Below, in pieces: positions 21,788 through 34,295 of a DNA stretch of 64,000 nt. The stretch covers positions 1,473,606 through 1,537,605 of the forward strand of contig NW_006917096.1 of the NCBI RefSeq assembly GCF_000516985.1. Direction: 5' to 3'. Every line of letters begins with the position of its first letter. Within the stretch, counting starts at the first letter, position 1. A program made the position numbers and the translations under genes. The DNA comes from Pestalotiopsis fici W106-1. Taxonomy: Eukaryota > Ascomycota > Sordariomycetes > Amphisphaeriales > Sporocadaceae. The notes under the pieces are model-generated. The model worked only from the letters and a program-made list of their open reading frames with translations. It searched no databases and was not told the DNA's origin.

Positions 21788-22959
21788 ATGGCCGATAAAC
21801 TGGACGAAATTTTAAATCCCATTTTACGGGATTAGAAGCCCGGTATAGATTTTTCCCCGAAGAAAAAGGCTTTCGCGTTAGGGCTATACTATAATAAAAT
21901 ATTTTAACGCGAAATCGCGCGTCGCTTTCGTATTAGCCGCTCTTTTATTTAACGCTAGAAAAACCAGCTTAAACTTTATAAATTTTTTTTAAAAAAACCT
22001 AATAAAAAGCGTAAAGGTTTTACGGACCGTTAGCGACGTAGCATGCTTATAATTTGCAAAAGGAACCGTAACGCGTCGTAAAAAAATATAATCTAAAATC
22101 TACCCTTTAATATATCCAAATTTACGGTACGACGGCAACTTTAAAAAAAAAAACTCCGGAAATAAAGGTCCTAAAAAAAATCCTATTATCTAAAAAAAAC
22201 GCTAGGGCTAAATATACCTTTATATATTAAGGATTATAAAACTTAAACGAGGTAAAAGCGGTACGTATATATAAAATTATTAACGCGCTATAGCTAATAG
22301 CATAAATAATTTATTCCGACGAATCCTTTTGCTAAAACTCCTTTTCGAGCCTAACCGCGTAGGTTTTTCGTTACCCGAGCAAAAAATTTAAAAAAGAATT
22401 CGTAAACCTTAAAAACTATATTAAAGCTAATATTTCCATTATAATTTAAAGGTCGATTTAAGCCGAGAAAATACGTGGTATAAATATAAGCAAGCGCAGC
22501 CTATTAATAATAATAACCCGGGACTTAACGCCCGGTTTTAAAGGAGGGCAACGTAAATTTACTTTATAAAGTTATTAAAAATGCTTAAAGGAAGGTTTTT
22601 TACCGTAATATAAAGATTAGCAAATATTTTAGCAGGATAATACCTTTATTTATAAATCGGATTCTATAAAGCAATAATTCCTCTAATACGGTGTGGCTGT
22701 TTACGAGGGCTGGCCACCACACAGCCTAGATCTTAACCTTATCGAATGGATATGAATAGCATTTAAAAAGAACCTTCGCAAAATATTCCTAAAGCTCTAG
22801 GACCTTAAGAAAAACATAGCAAATATAAAATATTTCACCATTTGTTTGCATGCGGCGTAGGAGGCAATTCTAAGCAGTTATATTATTAAATTAATTAACT
22901 TTATAAAGAAACGGCTTACCGCCGTAAAGCTAGCGCGTAAATGGTATACTAGATTTTAA
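21788..22959 (+). pseudogene. Decayed Tc1/mariner transposase
   Basis: Frame 1 from 21788 starts MADKLDEILNP and soon shows a helix-turn-helix-like segment (REIARRFRISRSFI) broken by stops. Near the end, at about 22711-22750, GWPPHSLDLNLIEW is recognisable as the WPPxSPDLNPIE signature around the last catalytic acid of Tc1/mariner transposases; both Pro-to-Leu changes are C-to-T. Reading continues to a TAA at 22957-22959. Several stops fall where Trp or Gln would be expected, and the two recognisable parts lie in different frames. This is a fossil with no coding capacity. Confidence 0.85.
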
Positions 22960-23074
22960 TCTGCATAGTGAGAGGACGCGATATATAGTGTTTTTTTGTT
23001 TTTACCATAGAAATTGATAGAGTTTTGTATAAGCGAAGTCGTGTATGTATGTATAATCGGGTGGCTGGGAAATG

Positions 23075-23105
23075 GGGTGGACCGAGTATTTCTGGGACCC
23101 CACTG
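23075..23105 (-). repeat. Right terminal inverted repeat
   Basis: Read on the minus strand it begins CAGTGGGGT and then shares TACTCGGTCCACCC with the left end. Confidence 0.85.
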
Positions 23106-23107
23106 TA

Positions 23108-23482
23108 AGACCAAAAGCTGCCATTGTCTTTTAATGACGGCAGGTTCCACCTAACCAACCGGAGCATTTCCTTCGAACCCCCGACATTCGTTCCTCGCTC
23201 TTGGATTGGATTTCCATCCACGCCAGGGAGGGAACTCAACCCACCTTATCAATCGTAACCACCATCTGCATTCTTTTGTTGGGTGGTCATGTCAAGATTT
23301 CTCCCCTCCAGATTACACTGTACGCCAAGGTCATGACATGAGCTGCACCTCGTCCGAAAGTCGAATCGTGAAATCGAGGGAGAGCCGGCTACTCCCCGGA
23401 GAGTCCCAAACAGCGCAAAGCTCCACTCACAAAGCCGCATGCGTCTGCCACCACACGGAGCCTCGATAAACCCCAGCAAATC
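23108..23482. promoter_or_regulatory. Upstream region of the 2EXR gene
   Basis: There are about 375 bp between the transposon end and the next ATG. Base composition returns to normal here. It presumably contains the promoter; no motif can be assigned. Confidence 0.4.
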
Positions 23483-24499
23483 ATGGCAGCCGGACCTGTC
23501 AACTCCAGATTTTGGTTGAGATTTCAGGTGCACAGCGATGGTCTAGTGCCGCCTGCCTCATCTACTCCTGATTCCTTTCCTCAGTTTCCCCAGCTACCGG
23601 CAGAGCTGCGTTTACAGATATGGAGCCACCTCCTCCTGCCGCGGATCATTTTGATAACTTGTCAGGATCACGAAACGGCTTCGGAAGCTGAATCTGAGCT
23701 CACTGCGCGACCCTCGTGTCGTCTTGTTCCAGCACTACTTCACGTCAATCACGAAGCCCGAACCGTGGCGCTGGCGCACTATGAGCTGGCTTTTGGCTGG
23801 AAAGTGCCGACTGTCCTGGCAGATCTCGACATAGTACCGCCATTGCATGGCCATGAGGAACCACTAGGGATTGTCACTCCGCAGTGGACTGAACCACGGA
23901 TTTACTTCAACTTTGAGCAGGATGCTCTGTTCCTGCTTGGCGAGCTAGAACCATGCACATCGGCAGGGTTCAACAGTCCCATGACTTACTTTCTCGATCG
24001 TGAGGAAACCAAGCGTGTCAAAAAGGTGGCTGTTGCGTTTCGTGCATTGAGACACGGCGAGAGTGGATCGCAACAAGTTTTCGGGACTTTGTTCCATGTG
24101 GTGGATCGCATCAAGCCGCCAAACGGACGGGTACTGGTCTGTGTCACCGAAGGCGATGAGTTGACGCACGCTCTTATGGGTGGCGAGGCTCCTCTGGTTC
24201 CTGGTGCGATGGATTATGCGACAAGACGGAGGCTGAGCAGAGCTAGACATAATGAACCCAACGATGTGGTGATGAGCACGATAGGGAGGCTCAGTCTGGA
24301 CGATGAGGTCGATCGACGTGAAATCTTGGAACGATATCAAAGACACGACGCCACTCCACGTACCCAAGATGAAAATATCATACAGCAGATTTGGCAGAAT
24401 TGGTTTAGAGGCAGTTTACTGTCGTCCAGTCTGACAAACATGAAGTTCTGGCTTATCCGAGAAGGAGACTTGGGAAAATACATTAGAGAGGATGTCTGA
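23483..24499 (+). CDS. 2EXR-domain (F-box-like) fungal protein
   Basis: A single exon of 338 residues. The start of the domain, FPQFPQLPAELRLQIW at about 32-47, followed by PRIILI and LLHVNHEARTVALAHYELAF, matches the fungal 2EXR family (F-box-like, PF20150 as I recall). These are numerous, fast-evolving ascomycete proteins with no established biochemical role; a substrate-adaptor role is often guessed. IYFNFEQDALFL lies in the usual position after the first half. No transmembrane segment or signal peptide is present. The gene lies next to a transposon relic. Confidence 0.85.
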   Translation: MAAGPVNSRFWLRFQVHSDGLVPPASSTPDSFPQFPQLPAELRLQIWSHLLLPRIILITCQDHETASEAESELTARPSCRLVPALLHVNHEARTVALAHYELAFGWKVPTVLADLDIVPPLHGHEEPLGIVTPQWTEPRIYFNFEQDALFLLGELEPCTSAGFNSPMTYFLDREETKRVKKVAVAFRALRHGESGSQQVFGTLFHVVDRIKPPNGRVLVCVTEGDELTHALMGGEAPLVPGAMDYATRRRLSRARHNEPNDVVMSTIGRLSLDDEVDRREILERYQRHDATPRTQDENIIQQIWQNWFRGSLLSSSLTNMKFWLIREGDLGKYIREDV

Positions 24500-27400
24500 A
24501 TAGTGGCTGCCTCTCACCTGCAAGATTCATATTTTCCATCCCGAAAATGCCATCAAACGACTCTGATTCGAAGTCGCGAATGCATTTGCAACATGTCAAG
24601 AGTAGTTGGAAGTGTGAGAATACCGGTATGTGCATGGTCAACCAAAACAGCCCAGCACTGAGCGATGCATTTTGAAGCTGGCTGCTTATAAGGATTTGAG
24701 AATATAATGTCTAGAATCAAACACTTTTGAAATATAATCTAATTTTGGAATTGATAACTGTGCTATGATATTATTAAAAAATTTTGACCGCTGAATAGAC
24801 TCTTGGGACTAAGTATTTTCAATGGTATTCGATATACTTTGGCTAAAGGCAAATATAATATTTCCCGTCCGAAAATCGAGTCCTCTATCCGTCTCGACAA
24901 CGCCATAAGCTCTGTGGGTGCTCAAGATACTGTATTCCATCACGGGCCTTTTGCTTACACACTGCTGGCTCCGATGAATTTGTGGTGATTTATGCACAGC
25001 GGATGGCGTAGAACGGATTCTGTGGCTGGAATTGACATTCTGGTGCATTTTTCATGCTGACTTAAGAACATGACTCGATTTTGAAGGCGGCAGACTCGTG
25101 TGCCCCGTTGTGAGAGTTTCCAGCAGCTGACACCGATCATGAGCCGCGGCGGCGAAATCGACCATAGGTTAGGTCAGTATTTTTTTTTCCCAGCCGGTAT
25201 GTAGGCGTGCTAGAGATCTACGAAGCTGTACCAGGTGTAAGATTTGTATCATACCTATACAGTTCCCGTTGTCGCGGGCCTTTTTGACCAAAGATAATGA
25301 TATTCCATGGTACTAGCGCTGCGGCGACTGTTGATTCAAGGCAAGATCATGCTCAAAAAGAAGTTGATGTGAGAGGCAAGCCGATATTTACCTACTTTAG
25401 ATATGTAGGTACCTGTAGCTTAATGCAATTGTGTCTTGCCCGCTGACTTGGCACCCCGCATATTGCGGCACATGCGTATGTATATTACTGATCGATTATA
25501 TGTAGACATACATCGATTTGTACATGGTTTTGCAACGGAAGTCTTGGCGATGCAATGCCCAAAAAAAAAGAGCGTCCCACATGTCAAATTCCCCTCGTCA
25601 TCAGCAGTTCCATCCGTCCATCCAATCTTTCCATCCATCCATTGATTCAGGTGGACCTTGGGGGTTAGACACTCTAATGCGGTCACTTTGGGTGGGTTGA
25701 GTTACCCCGGATCCCGTGTCCCTACTAGCACTTTATGGGTACGTACCTAAGAGGGGCAGAGGGACACTGATGTCGACAGGGCTCTCACTCACCTATGACC
25801 TACCACCTATTATCATCTACGGTAGCAGCCAGGTGCCCAGGCAATGACGCACCCCTAGCTGGAAAACGAGACATGCTCTAGTGTAGACATGGACACCCTT
25901 CAACAACTCACTCGCCAATTGGGAGGACGATGATTGTTGCAGAAAGAGTATGCCGAAGCGTGGAAAGAAAGCAAAAGAGGAGGTTTGAATACCATTATTC
26001 ATTATATAATCCCACCCGTTCGCGCGCTTCCTGTTCCCACTTTGGTCGGCTGAGTTGGGTTGGCTTCTTCTATTTTTCTCGATCCGCGCGCACCGTTTCG
26101 CTTCTGCAGGCGGTTGCCAAACCCAAGTAGTAGCCAGTACCCAGTACCCTGCGCCCGAGCCCAAGCCCAGCACAAAGCAAAGCAAAAATCTACAACCAAT
26201 ATCCAGGAACCCGCCCCCGTATTCCCGGCAGCCAACCACGAGACATCCATCTGCCCGAAGCCTCAAGACATCGATCGGCCAGAAGTCTGTCTGTCAGTCA
26301 ACCTTACCTAGGTAAACCGTCGGACCACCCACGCCAACTCTTGACTCTTTTCCGTTCCAACTTACCCTTGATCAAAGCGTGCGTGGGGTTTGGATTGGCA
26401 CCAAACTTCCGTATGCCCTCGAAGTCACGCCAGGTGGATCCTCTGACCTTGATTGGAACTGCTACGTACCTACCTACCTAACCTTTGATCTGTCTCGCCA
26501 GCACATGCTTGGCCGGATCCAAGGCTCTGGATAAGACAGGACAGGATATAGCCTTGGAGTGTCGAATACCTTTACCTGCACCTCAGGTGGGCTGCGCTCC
26601 ACGTCAGCGCGTGCATTCACTCAAACTGGGCTTGCTGCTGGTCTGTGCCGCTTCGATATACTAAGAGGTAGCCGGAAAAAGCCAAGCCTCACATGTGAAT
26701 CACCAGAGAGGAGGTCGCTTCCCTCTACTGTACTCTGGTTATGCTCTGGTCCTGGTCTGCTTAGCTCTATTCCCTCACTTTTTTGGGATACTCGCCGTCA
26801 TAACACCATCCATTCCCGAACGGTTTCGGATATTGATTTGAAAGCCTAACCGACTGGGTGATTTGACACACACATACAGAGAGGAAGAGACAAGCTCTAA
26901 AGGATAGACAGAAGTACACGACACATACGCTCACCCTGCTGCCTTCTCATATCAGACGGGACGCAACCATCAACGGGGTTTTATCTATTTGTCTGTCTAT
27001 CAATTCTTCCGTCCCTTGATTGCTACATACGCACTACTACAATATACATTGCGACATCACCTCGCAATGCTTTGGCCCGAACACGTTGGTCGTCTCACTG
27101 TATCAGAAACTAACGCAGTCACGGTACGTCTAGACTTTTTCTCCTTTGCCTCGTCCCTGATATCTTTATCCAGCTCTCGGCAGATTGGCACTGCACTGCC
27201 TGCATGGCCAGATTATCTATCGTCGGGTCTGCGGATGACCTTTCCATCCCCGGCCCCAAGACACCCCCCATGACCAATCATGTTGCCCACACGCCATTCT
27301 TGCTGCTGAAACTATATCCGTCCATCTGCCTGTCTGGCTATGCGGTGCTGTACGGTCCCTTCACGACCCACACACTACTAGAAATCTTCTTTTCTTGTTG

Positions 27401-27816
27401 CTTGTCTACCTATTCGCCTAGGTACAGAATCAGACGGAACTCAGCTCCCTCCTCTTCCTTATTTCACTTCAGAGTTCAAGTGTTCGCAGTAGTGGACCCG
27501 CCCCATCGTCATTAAGATATCCACGATCTCTCACTAAGAAGCCCCGGGCGGCTTTTATACCCTGCACAATCCCCTGATCTTGACCAGGCACATGGTTATT
27601 TTGTGTTGCCTTTTTGTCACTCAGATCCATTGGCCCATCTCATTCATCCATTCATACCCGACGCCGTTGAAAATCGCAACTCTAGTGGGATGCCATCTTA
27701 TTGTCTGCAAGACTGTCACTACTTCTACCGCACAGCTCTGCGCGGTTTGAACATTAGCACCTCCGTCTCCCCATTATACACATGAGAGCCGAGGCTATCC
27801 ATAGCACTAACACATC
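24500..27816. other. 3.3-kb intergenic region upstream of carnitine acetyltransferase
   Basis: No ORF here carries a recognisable domain. The first 400 bp after the 2EXR gene are strongly AT-rich. Short CCAT-type repeats occur at about 25613-25640. From about 26.5 kb to the next gene the sequence is pyrimidine-rich, with many TCC and CCAT blocks, as in long fungal promoters or leaders. An unannotated 5' UTR intron or non-coding RNA is possible but not demonstrable. Confidence 0.45.
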
Positions 27817-30486
27817 ATGCCCACTCAAGTCCGTATATTTGCTATGCCAAAGTCTCTTGGTGAGACTTTAGCTAGCAGTAAACCATCCTCGATACCACGT
27901 TCTTTGCCAGATCTACCCAACGGCAAATATACAGAATCTTTATCTCAGAACCAAAGACCTACACTGTCGGCCATGGAAGATTCACCAAAGTCCGAGGGCA
28001 TCACATATGCCGGCCAGGACTCTCTTCCCAAGTTACCCATTCCTGATCTGGAACACACGTGCGAGAAATATCTTGCCGCACTTAAGCCCCTCCAAGGCGC
28101 GAGGGAGCACGCCGAGACCAAACATGCCGTCCAAGAGTTCCTAAAGCACGATGGGCCCGGCTTGCAGGAGAAGCTGCAGAAGTATGCCGTCGGCAAGACA
28201 AGCTATATAGAGCAATTCTGTAAGTCATCCCGGACTATTGTGGATCAAATATCAATGATGCAGAGACTCACTTGTTCACAGGGTACGACTCGTACCTCAA
28301 TTTCGACAACCCGGTCGTTTTGAACTTGAACCCCTTCTTCCTTTTGGAGGATGATCCGACACCAGCACGAAATAACCAAGTCACACGGGCCGCATCCCTT
28401 GTTGTATCAGCATTGGAATTCGTGAGAGCAGTTCGATTAGAAGAATTACCACCAGACACTCTCAGAGGGAAACCACTTGATATGTACCAATATTCGAGAC
28501 TCTTTGGAACATCAAGAGTGCCGACAGAACACGGTTGCCAGATTGAGCAAGACACGGACTCGAAACATCTAGTTGTTCTTTGCCATGGTCAATTCTACTG
28601 GTTCGATGTGCTGGACGACCAGAATGACCTCATCATGACTGAAAAAGATTTGAGCATCAACCTTCAGACCATTATTGATGACGCCGCACAAACACCCATC
28701 CAAGATGCTGCGAAAGGCGCCTTGGGCATTTTGAGTACCGAAAACCGAAAGATCTGGTCTGGGCTGAGAGATACTCTTACTCGAGAAGAGGGATCCAATA
28801 ACGCAGACTGCTTGGGGATTGTTGACTCGGCCTTGTTTATGATTTGTCTCGATTACACGGAGCCCGACACAGCGGCCAAACTCTGCCAGAATATGCTATG
28901 CGGAACCAGTCAGGTGGAAAAGGGCGTTCAGATCGGCACCTGCATCAACAGGTGGTACGACAAGCTGCAGATCATCGTTTGCAAGAACGGGAGCGCTGGC
29001 ATCAATTTCGAACATACTGGCGTTGACGGCCACACTGTGCTACGATTTGCCAGCGACGTATATACAGATACCATCTTGCGTTTTGCAAGGACTATCAATG
29101 GCAAAGCACCAAGTTTGTGGAAGACGACCAGTCCAGACCCTTCCAAGCGAGACCCTGAAAGCTTTGGAGATGTCAACACCACGCCCCACAAGCTCGAATG
29201 GGACATGCTCCCAGAACTCAGCATTGCAGTGCGGTTTGCCGAGACGAGGTTAGCGGATCTCATCGTACAAAACGAGTTTGAGTGCCTGGACTTTAGCGGA
29301 TATGGCAAGAACTTCATCACATCCATGGGATTCTCACCTGATGCCTTTGTCCAAATGGCCTTCCAGGCTGCCTACTATGGCCTTTACGGACGAGTCGAGT
29401 GTACTTATGAGCCCTCCATGACCAAGATGTTCCTCCACGGGCGTACCGAAGCCATTCGATCAGTGACGGAAGATTCTGTCAACTTTGTACAAACATTTTG
29501 GGCAGATCATCCTGCCGAGGTAAAGGTGGAAGCCCTGCGCAAGGCCACCCAAAAGCATGTTGAGAACACCAAGGACTGTGCTATGGCCAAGGGCTGCGAC
29601 AGACATCTTTATGCACTATTTTGTGTCTGGCAAAAGTATATCGACGAGCAGAATGGTGGGCCGTTCAGCGACTACTCCAGTCAGATAGACTCGGGATCAG
29701 ACAGAGACTGGTCCTCTCCCGTGGGAAGCCCGGGCAACGAGTCTGTGCTATCCGCGGAAGACGATACAAGAACCAGGAATCGCGGTGATAGCACAGGCTC
29801 GAGATCGCGAGACCATCCAGTGCCTTCTCTCTTTACAGACCCGGGTTGGGACAAGCTTAACACGACGATTCTTTCAACTTCCAACTGCGGCAACCCATCC
29901 CTGCGGCACTTTGGCTTTGGACCCACGTCTGGAGACGGCTTCGGCATTGGCTACATCATCAAGGACGACGGTATCTCCATTTCGGTGGCGAGCAAGCACC
30001 GGCAGACCAAGCGCTTTGTCGACGCCCTCGAGAGCTACCTGCTCGAGATCCGCCGCGTGCTGCGCATCACCAACCGCCGCGCTACCTCGACCAAGCAGAC
30101 GCGCGCCCGCGAGATTGACCATGCCAAGGTAAAGACGGGTAGCCGCCTCAAGGCCCGTGGCCGCATGATTACGGGCACCGAGGCCATTCGCCGCGAGGCT
30201 CGGTCTGCGGCTGGCACGCGGTCGCCTACTGAGGATAGTATGGCCACGAGTGAGGATGACGAGCTTGGGGGCTGTAGGTTTGCCCTTTTTTCTCCTTTCA
30301 ACGTGATTCCATATGTTGGAATAAAGAGTGCTAACGGTTATTTGAACAGATGGTTTCTTTGATGCAGGCATGTTGTTACAAGCCCTCAAGGCCCGAGGCG
30401 AGGCTCTAGACAATGGGGAGGTAAAGGCCTCTGAAAAGGCCCGGCGGCGGGATGTAGGCAAGAAGTTGAGACTGGTAGAATATTAG
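27817..30486 (+). CDS. Carnitine O-acetyltransferase, cytosolic type (YAT/FacC-like)
   Basis: Three exons (27817-28219, 28282-30273, 30350-30486; introns 62 and 76 bp) encode 843 residues. The choline/carnitine acyltransferase fold begins near residue 70 (LPKLPIPDLEHTCEKYLAAL). The catalytic histidine is His379 in NFEHTGVDGH. The C-terminal half has FGFGPTSGDGFGIGYIIKDD, the usual CoA/carnitine-site stretch. The enzyme moves acetyl groups between CoA and carnitine so they can cross organelle membranes; in fungi it is needed for growth on acetate or fatty acids. It has no C-terminal peroxisomal SKL-type signal (it ends LRLVEY) and no clear mitochondrial presequence, which fits the cytosolic class. 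Acidic and Ser-rich insertions lie at about 600-670. Alternative starts at 27844 and 27973 remain possible. Confidence 0.92.
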
Positions 30487-31060
30487 ATTGGCGGCGTCGG
30501 AGAACATTCGTCTCTTCTTTTTCTTTTCTTTCTTTTCCATTGGATTAGCGACATGGGAGGTAGTCTGATTTAGTGTATAAGTACCCATGTATGCCAGGGT
30601 GCGCATGAATAATGGGTTGGAAAGGACCAATGTGGTATGTTGTGCATGTATGAACAATAACACATATTTGTTCTTTTCAGTTCATAAGTGGAGTAGAAGC
30701 TTTTCAGTTGTAGACTAGAATCGGTACTGATTCAAGCTGGGTCCAAGCCAGTCTTGGTACGGCTGCTATTGTGACAATCATTATCGATTATATACACAGA
30801 CACATTAATAAACACCCAAGCTAAGATCCCTGCTTTTGAAAAGAGCCCCCCTCGCGATCGTCGCGTCATACCCGTACCGAAATGCCAGCTTTTAGTGATC
30901 CAATGGAACACCGGAACTTCCCAATACCCCAGAAGATGGAAACTAACAAGGAAAAGATTGGATTCTAGAAATAGGAGAACAGATGTCGAGCGATTGCTCC
31001 AGGTGGTTGATTAGACAGTACACAGAAGTAAAAGGAGAAAAGAAAAGGGAAATGGTTGCA
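30487..31060. other. Convergent 3' intergenic region
   Basis: It lies between two converging genes and contains a CTTTT-rich tract at about 30514-30537. No gene was recognised. Confidence 0.5.
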
Positions 31061-34000
31061 TTATGCAAGACCCAGGAACTTGAGAGCCTTGCGGCTGTTT
31101 CCCTTCCGAATGTCGGGCTTTCTGATGAACATGGGCACATATTTGCGCTCGTGCTGGTACAGCCATCCGTCCTCGTCCTCGGACACGTCAAAGTAGGACG
31201 AGTTGTGCTTGGACGAGACTGGCGATGAAGTCAGGCGGGCGCCTTCGCCGTCCATGGTGGTGGTTGTGCCCGGCCCTCTCTCGGAGGCGATGAGTTTTTG
31301 AAGCCTCGTCCGCGGACTGTGCGTCAGCCTCTTACTCTTGGAGCTCCTTATCGAGAGCGATGAGCGCTTGATCGCCTTCTTGGGTGTGGGATCTGCGACA
31401 TCGATGGAGTTGACAACGATACCCGATGATGAGACTTCTTGCGGCTGTACCATGGCTCTAGCACGTGTAAAGGGAACACTTTCGTCGGAAGAGAGTGCCG
31501 ATAGAGATGTTGTCGCTGGATTGACCAGATTGACATACGAGATCCTATTCTCACGGGAGCTGGCGGGCCTGTGTGAGAGCTCGGGAATGTAGTAAGGTGA
31601 AATATCAACGAGAATCTTCCAGATGGTGGAAACGAGTGTGGCGATTTCAGAATTTGTGGCAGAAGAAGCCAGAATGAAGTTGGCTTTTGAGAAGGAAGGA
31701 ATTTCTGGTATCGGTCGGGTCGAGTAGATGCTGGAAAGGGATGGTCTCCCCAAGTCAACACTGTGACTAATGGGTGATGGGGACTTGGACACTGCTTGGG
31801 CTTCTAAAGAATCCGCACTGACGATTCCTGCAACTTTAAGGAGATCTACTCCTACAAGTTTCTGGAGAGCAAGAACAGTGGCAAGATGCTCAGCCGGATA
31901 CTCGAGAATCAAGAAGAGGGTCTCGGTGTGCGCAGCAAGATATGTTTCTAGGTGAGGAACAATGAGGGTGGCGAGGAATTTGGGGTTGGTAAATGGATTG
32001 TCTCGGGTTTGTTTCGCCAAGGGGAGACAAGTATAAGACTGCATTGCCTTTGCAATCAGGTACCTATTGCTGGTCAGCCAACGTAGATTGGATAAAGATG
32101 GGATGTGTTTCCTCGTACTTCAGATCAAGTCGTCCACTTCGAGTAACTCCACTCGGCTTGGTCGCAAGATTCTCCAGTGACCCAGTGACGGCCGAGAGAA
32201 AATCCCTTTGTACCCCTTTCTGGGCTCCAATCGCAAGAATCAAGTCAACATTGCGCTTTTCTTTCTTTTCCTGTGTTTGTTCCGTTTCCCGGAACACGGG
32301 CTTCCACATGCTGCTGAGTTCTGGTAGCAGTGGAAAGATGAACTGCTTGTATCCGGGCTCGTCGGGCGAGAAATATATGTTCAAGATTGATCTGAGCGAA
32401 TTCTGAACACCCACTGCCGTACTGTCCTTGCTGGTTTTGATTTCGTGAAAACTTTTATGAGGAGCAGTCGAAGCAAAGGGTGGTGTCCGTGCAGGCGTTG
32501 GAGGCGCATCAACTACACCCCTCTTACTTGGTCTCCGGCCTGTCTTCGGCCTACCAGGGCTCAGCAGCGCCAGATAACTGCCGTGTGTTTCAAACAAGGG
32601 ATGATCATAGCCATCCGTTGAATAAGCTGGGCTCAATGCCGAATCTGGGTTGCAGAGCTCCACTGCGATAACAGGATTGTTATTAGACATCGGCGCCGTC
32701 GCCGTACTATTAGCATTCTCCTTCGGCACCTCTGTTTCGGAAGTAGAGGTAGGACAAAGTTGACTCAAAAGCTCTGCAAAAATCTGCCGAAGAGGCGCAT
32801 CACTCGTTTCGTCATTGAAATGAATAACCAGGTCTTCATATAGCGGGAGAGCTGCCTCAAAGGTATTTTCTTCCTCGGACCGGACGGCTGGGGACAGCAG
32901 AGATAACTCATCCGCAGCGTCTACACCACGGTCGATATATGACGCTCGATCTCGCTGGGGCGTCTTGTCAGCGCTAAGTCGAGGGCTAGGACTCGTGCCC
33001 TTGTCAACATATATCCCTCGTTCTTTTGCCGAAGCAAAAGTAGTTGAATCCAGGGCAAGAGGCGGCGGGCGACGGAGATTGGCTCTGTTGGACATGGTAG
33101 ATGTGTTGTTGGTTAAGCGCTCAGCGTGGTCCTCGGTCCGGAGCGGAAGTTTGCGACGATGATAGGACAAAGCCGTACCGAAATCCGAGTCGCCATCAGA
33201 TTGTGACAGTAAAGTCGATGCCACAGAGTAACAATCAGTATTTCGGGATGACACACTTTGGCCGTGATTGACCGACTGGCTCCTCCTATGTTGCTGGTTC
33301 TTGTTTTGCTTGGGTGACGTGCGGACATCGACCAGACGAGCCTCTCCAAAGACCACTGTAGGTGTGTTGGGCAACGAGCCGAAGGTAGTGCTCCGAGGAG
33401 TGAAGACGTCATCGATGGCGGGAGTCGAAGGTGTAAAAGACCTCCTGTATGGCTTCTTTGCCCATCTCGGCGAGTTCTGGTCCACCATACGATGCAATAT
33501 GCTATTGTCAAGGATTGCACGCGGTCTGAACGCTTCTAGGTTGAGCGGTTGCGGGACGAGGCTATCACCATATGTGCCCTTGGTAGTATTATTCACTGCT
33601 GAGACTGGCTCGTCGCAAAGGTCTCGGGCTACAAACGTGTACATGGGAGTAGTTTCCGCCGAGTCTTGAGCCTTAGGATGGATTGGGACGCTTTTGCTTC
33701 TTTGGTGACTCGTTGAAAGATCAAGGTCGGTGTTGGGCTGGAGCGAGGCCGTCTCGAGATATAATGCATCCGCAGCTCTTATGGCTGCCGACATGCGATC
33801 AACATATTCTTCTTGTGGCGTGGCAGTCTTTCGATTTGGCGAAGGGGCGGTTTTGGGGGAATGAGATTTGCTCATAGACTTGTGGTTGTTTTCCCGTAAT
33901 TTTCCAACACCGTGACGAACCAGCTCTTCAAAGGTGTTTTCAGCCTTGGAGATATCACCTTTAAGACCATGTTTGCTGATTGAAGCAATGCAGTTCATCC

Positions 34001-34295
34001 GCGCGCTTGCCGTTCCGCCATTCATGAAGACAAGTCGCTTGTCATCCGCCGTTGAGTCGCGTAGAAACGCGTGGGCCTTTTCTATCCTCGCGCAACAGGC
34101 TTCGTGGGTCTTCAGAATACACGACTGTGCATCAAAGGGCAGGTCTTCCTCATCTTGGCTCATAAAATGCTGGAATGGGGGAAGAACCAATATCTTGGGA
34201 CTGCTGGGAAGAAGGCGCAATTGCGTCGAGACGGTATCACCTGAGCCCTCCAAGGCAATGATACTACCATGATAATTGCTCGGAGTGCCTGCCAT
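31061..34295 (-). CDS. Large low-complexity fungal protein (gastric-mucin-like annotation class)
   Basis: Two exons (34295-32119 and 32063-31061, intron 55 bp) encode 1059 residues. The start MAGTPSNYHGSIIALEG is followed by a compact region to about 170. A long Ser/Thr/Pro-rich disordered middle comes next, then an ordered part around the splice join (FRETEQTQEKKEKRNVDLIL, AVTGSLENLATK, ALQKLVGVDLLKVAGIV). It ends in a basic Ser-rich tail. I recall similar Sordariomycete proteins carrying the label gastric mucin-like protein, which describes composition only. There is no signal peptide or membrane segment, so it is probably cytosolic or nuclear. The GTG-initiated upstream extension to 34325 was not used because the ATG at 34295 starts the conserved-looking part. 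Confidence 0.82.

Larger units (their letters stand above)
21684..23105 (+). mobile_element. RIP-degraded Tc1/mariner-type DNA transposon
   Basis: This 1422-bp AT-rich block is bounded by imperfect 31-bp terminal inverted repeats (24 of 31 positions agree, sharing AGTGGGGT and TACTCGGTCCACCC) and by TA on both sides (21682-21683 and 23106-23107), the Tc1/mariner target duplication. Inside are a decayed transposase reading left to right and a subterminal palindrome (21722-21730 against 21743-21751). TpA is very frequent and CpA/TpG are scarce, while CpG survives, the pattern left by repeat-induced point mutation. Size and ends resemble the fungal impala/Tc1 group more than the larger pogo/Fot1 group. 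It cannot be active. Confidence 0.88.
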
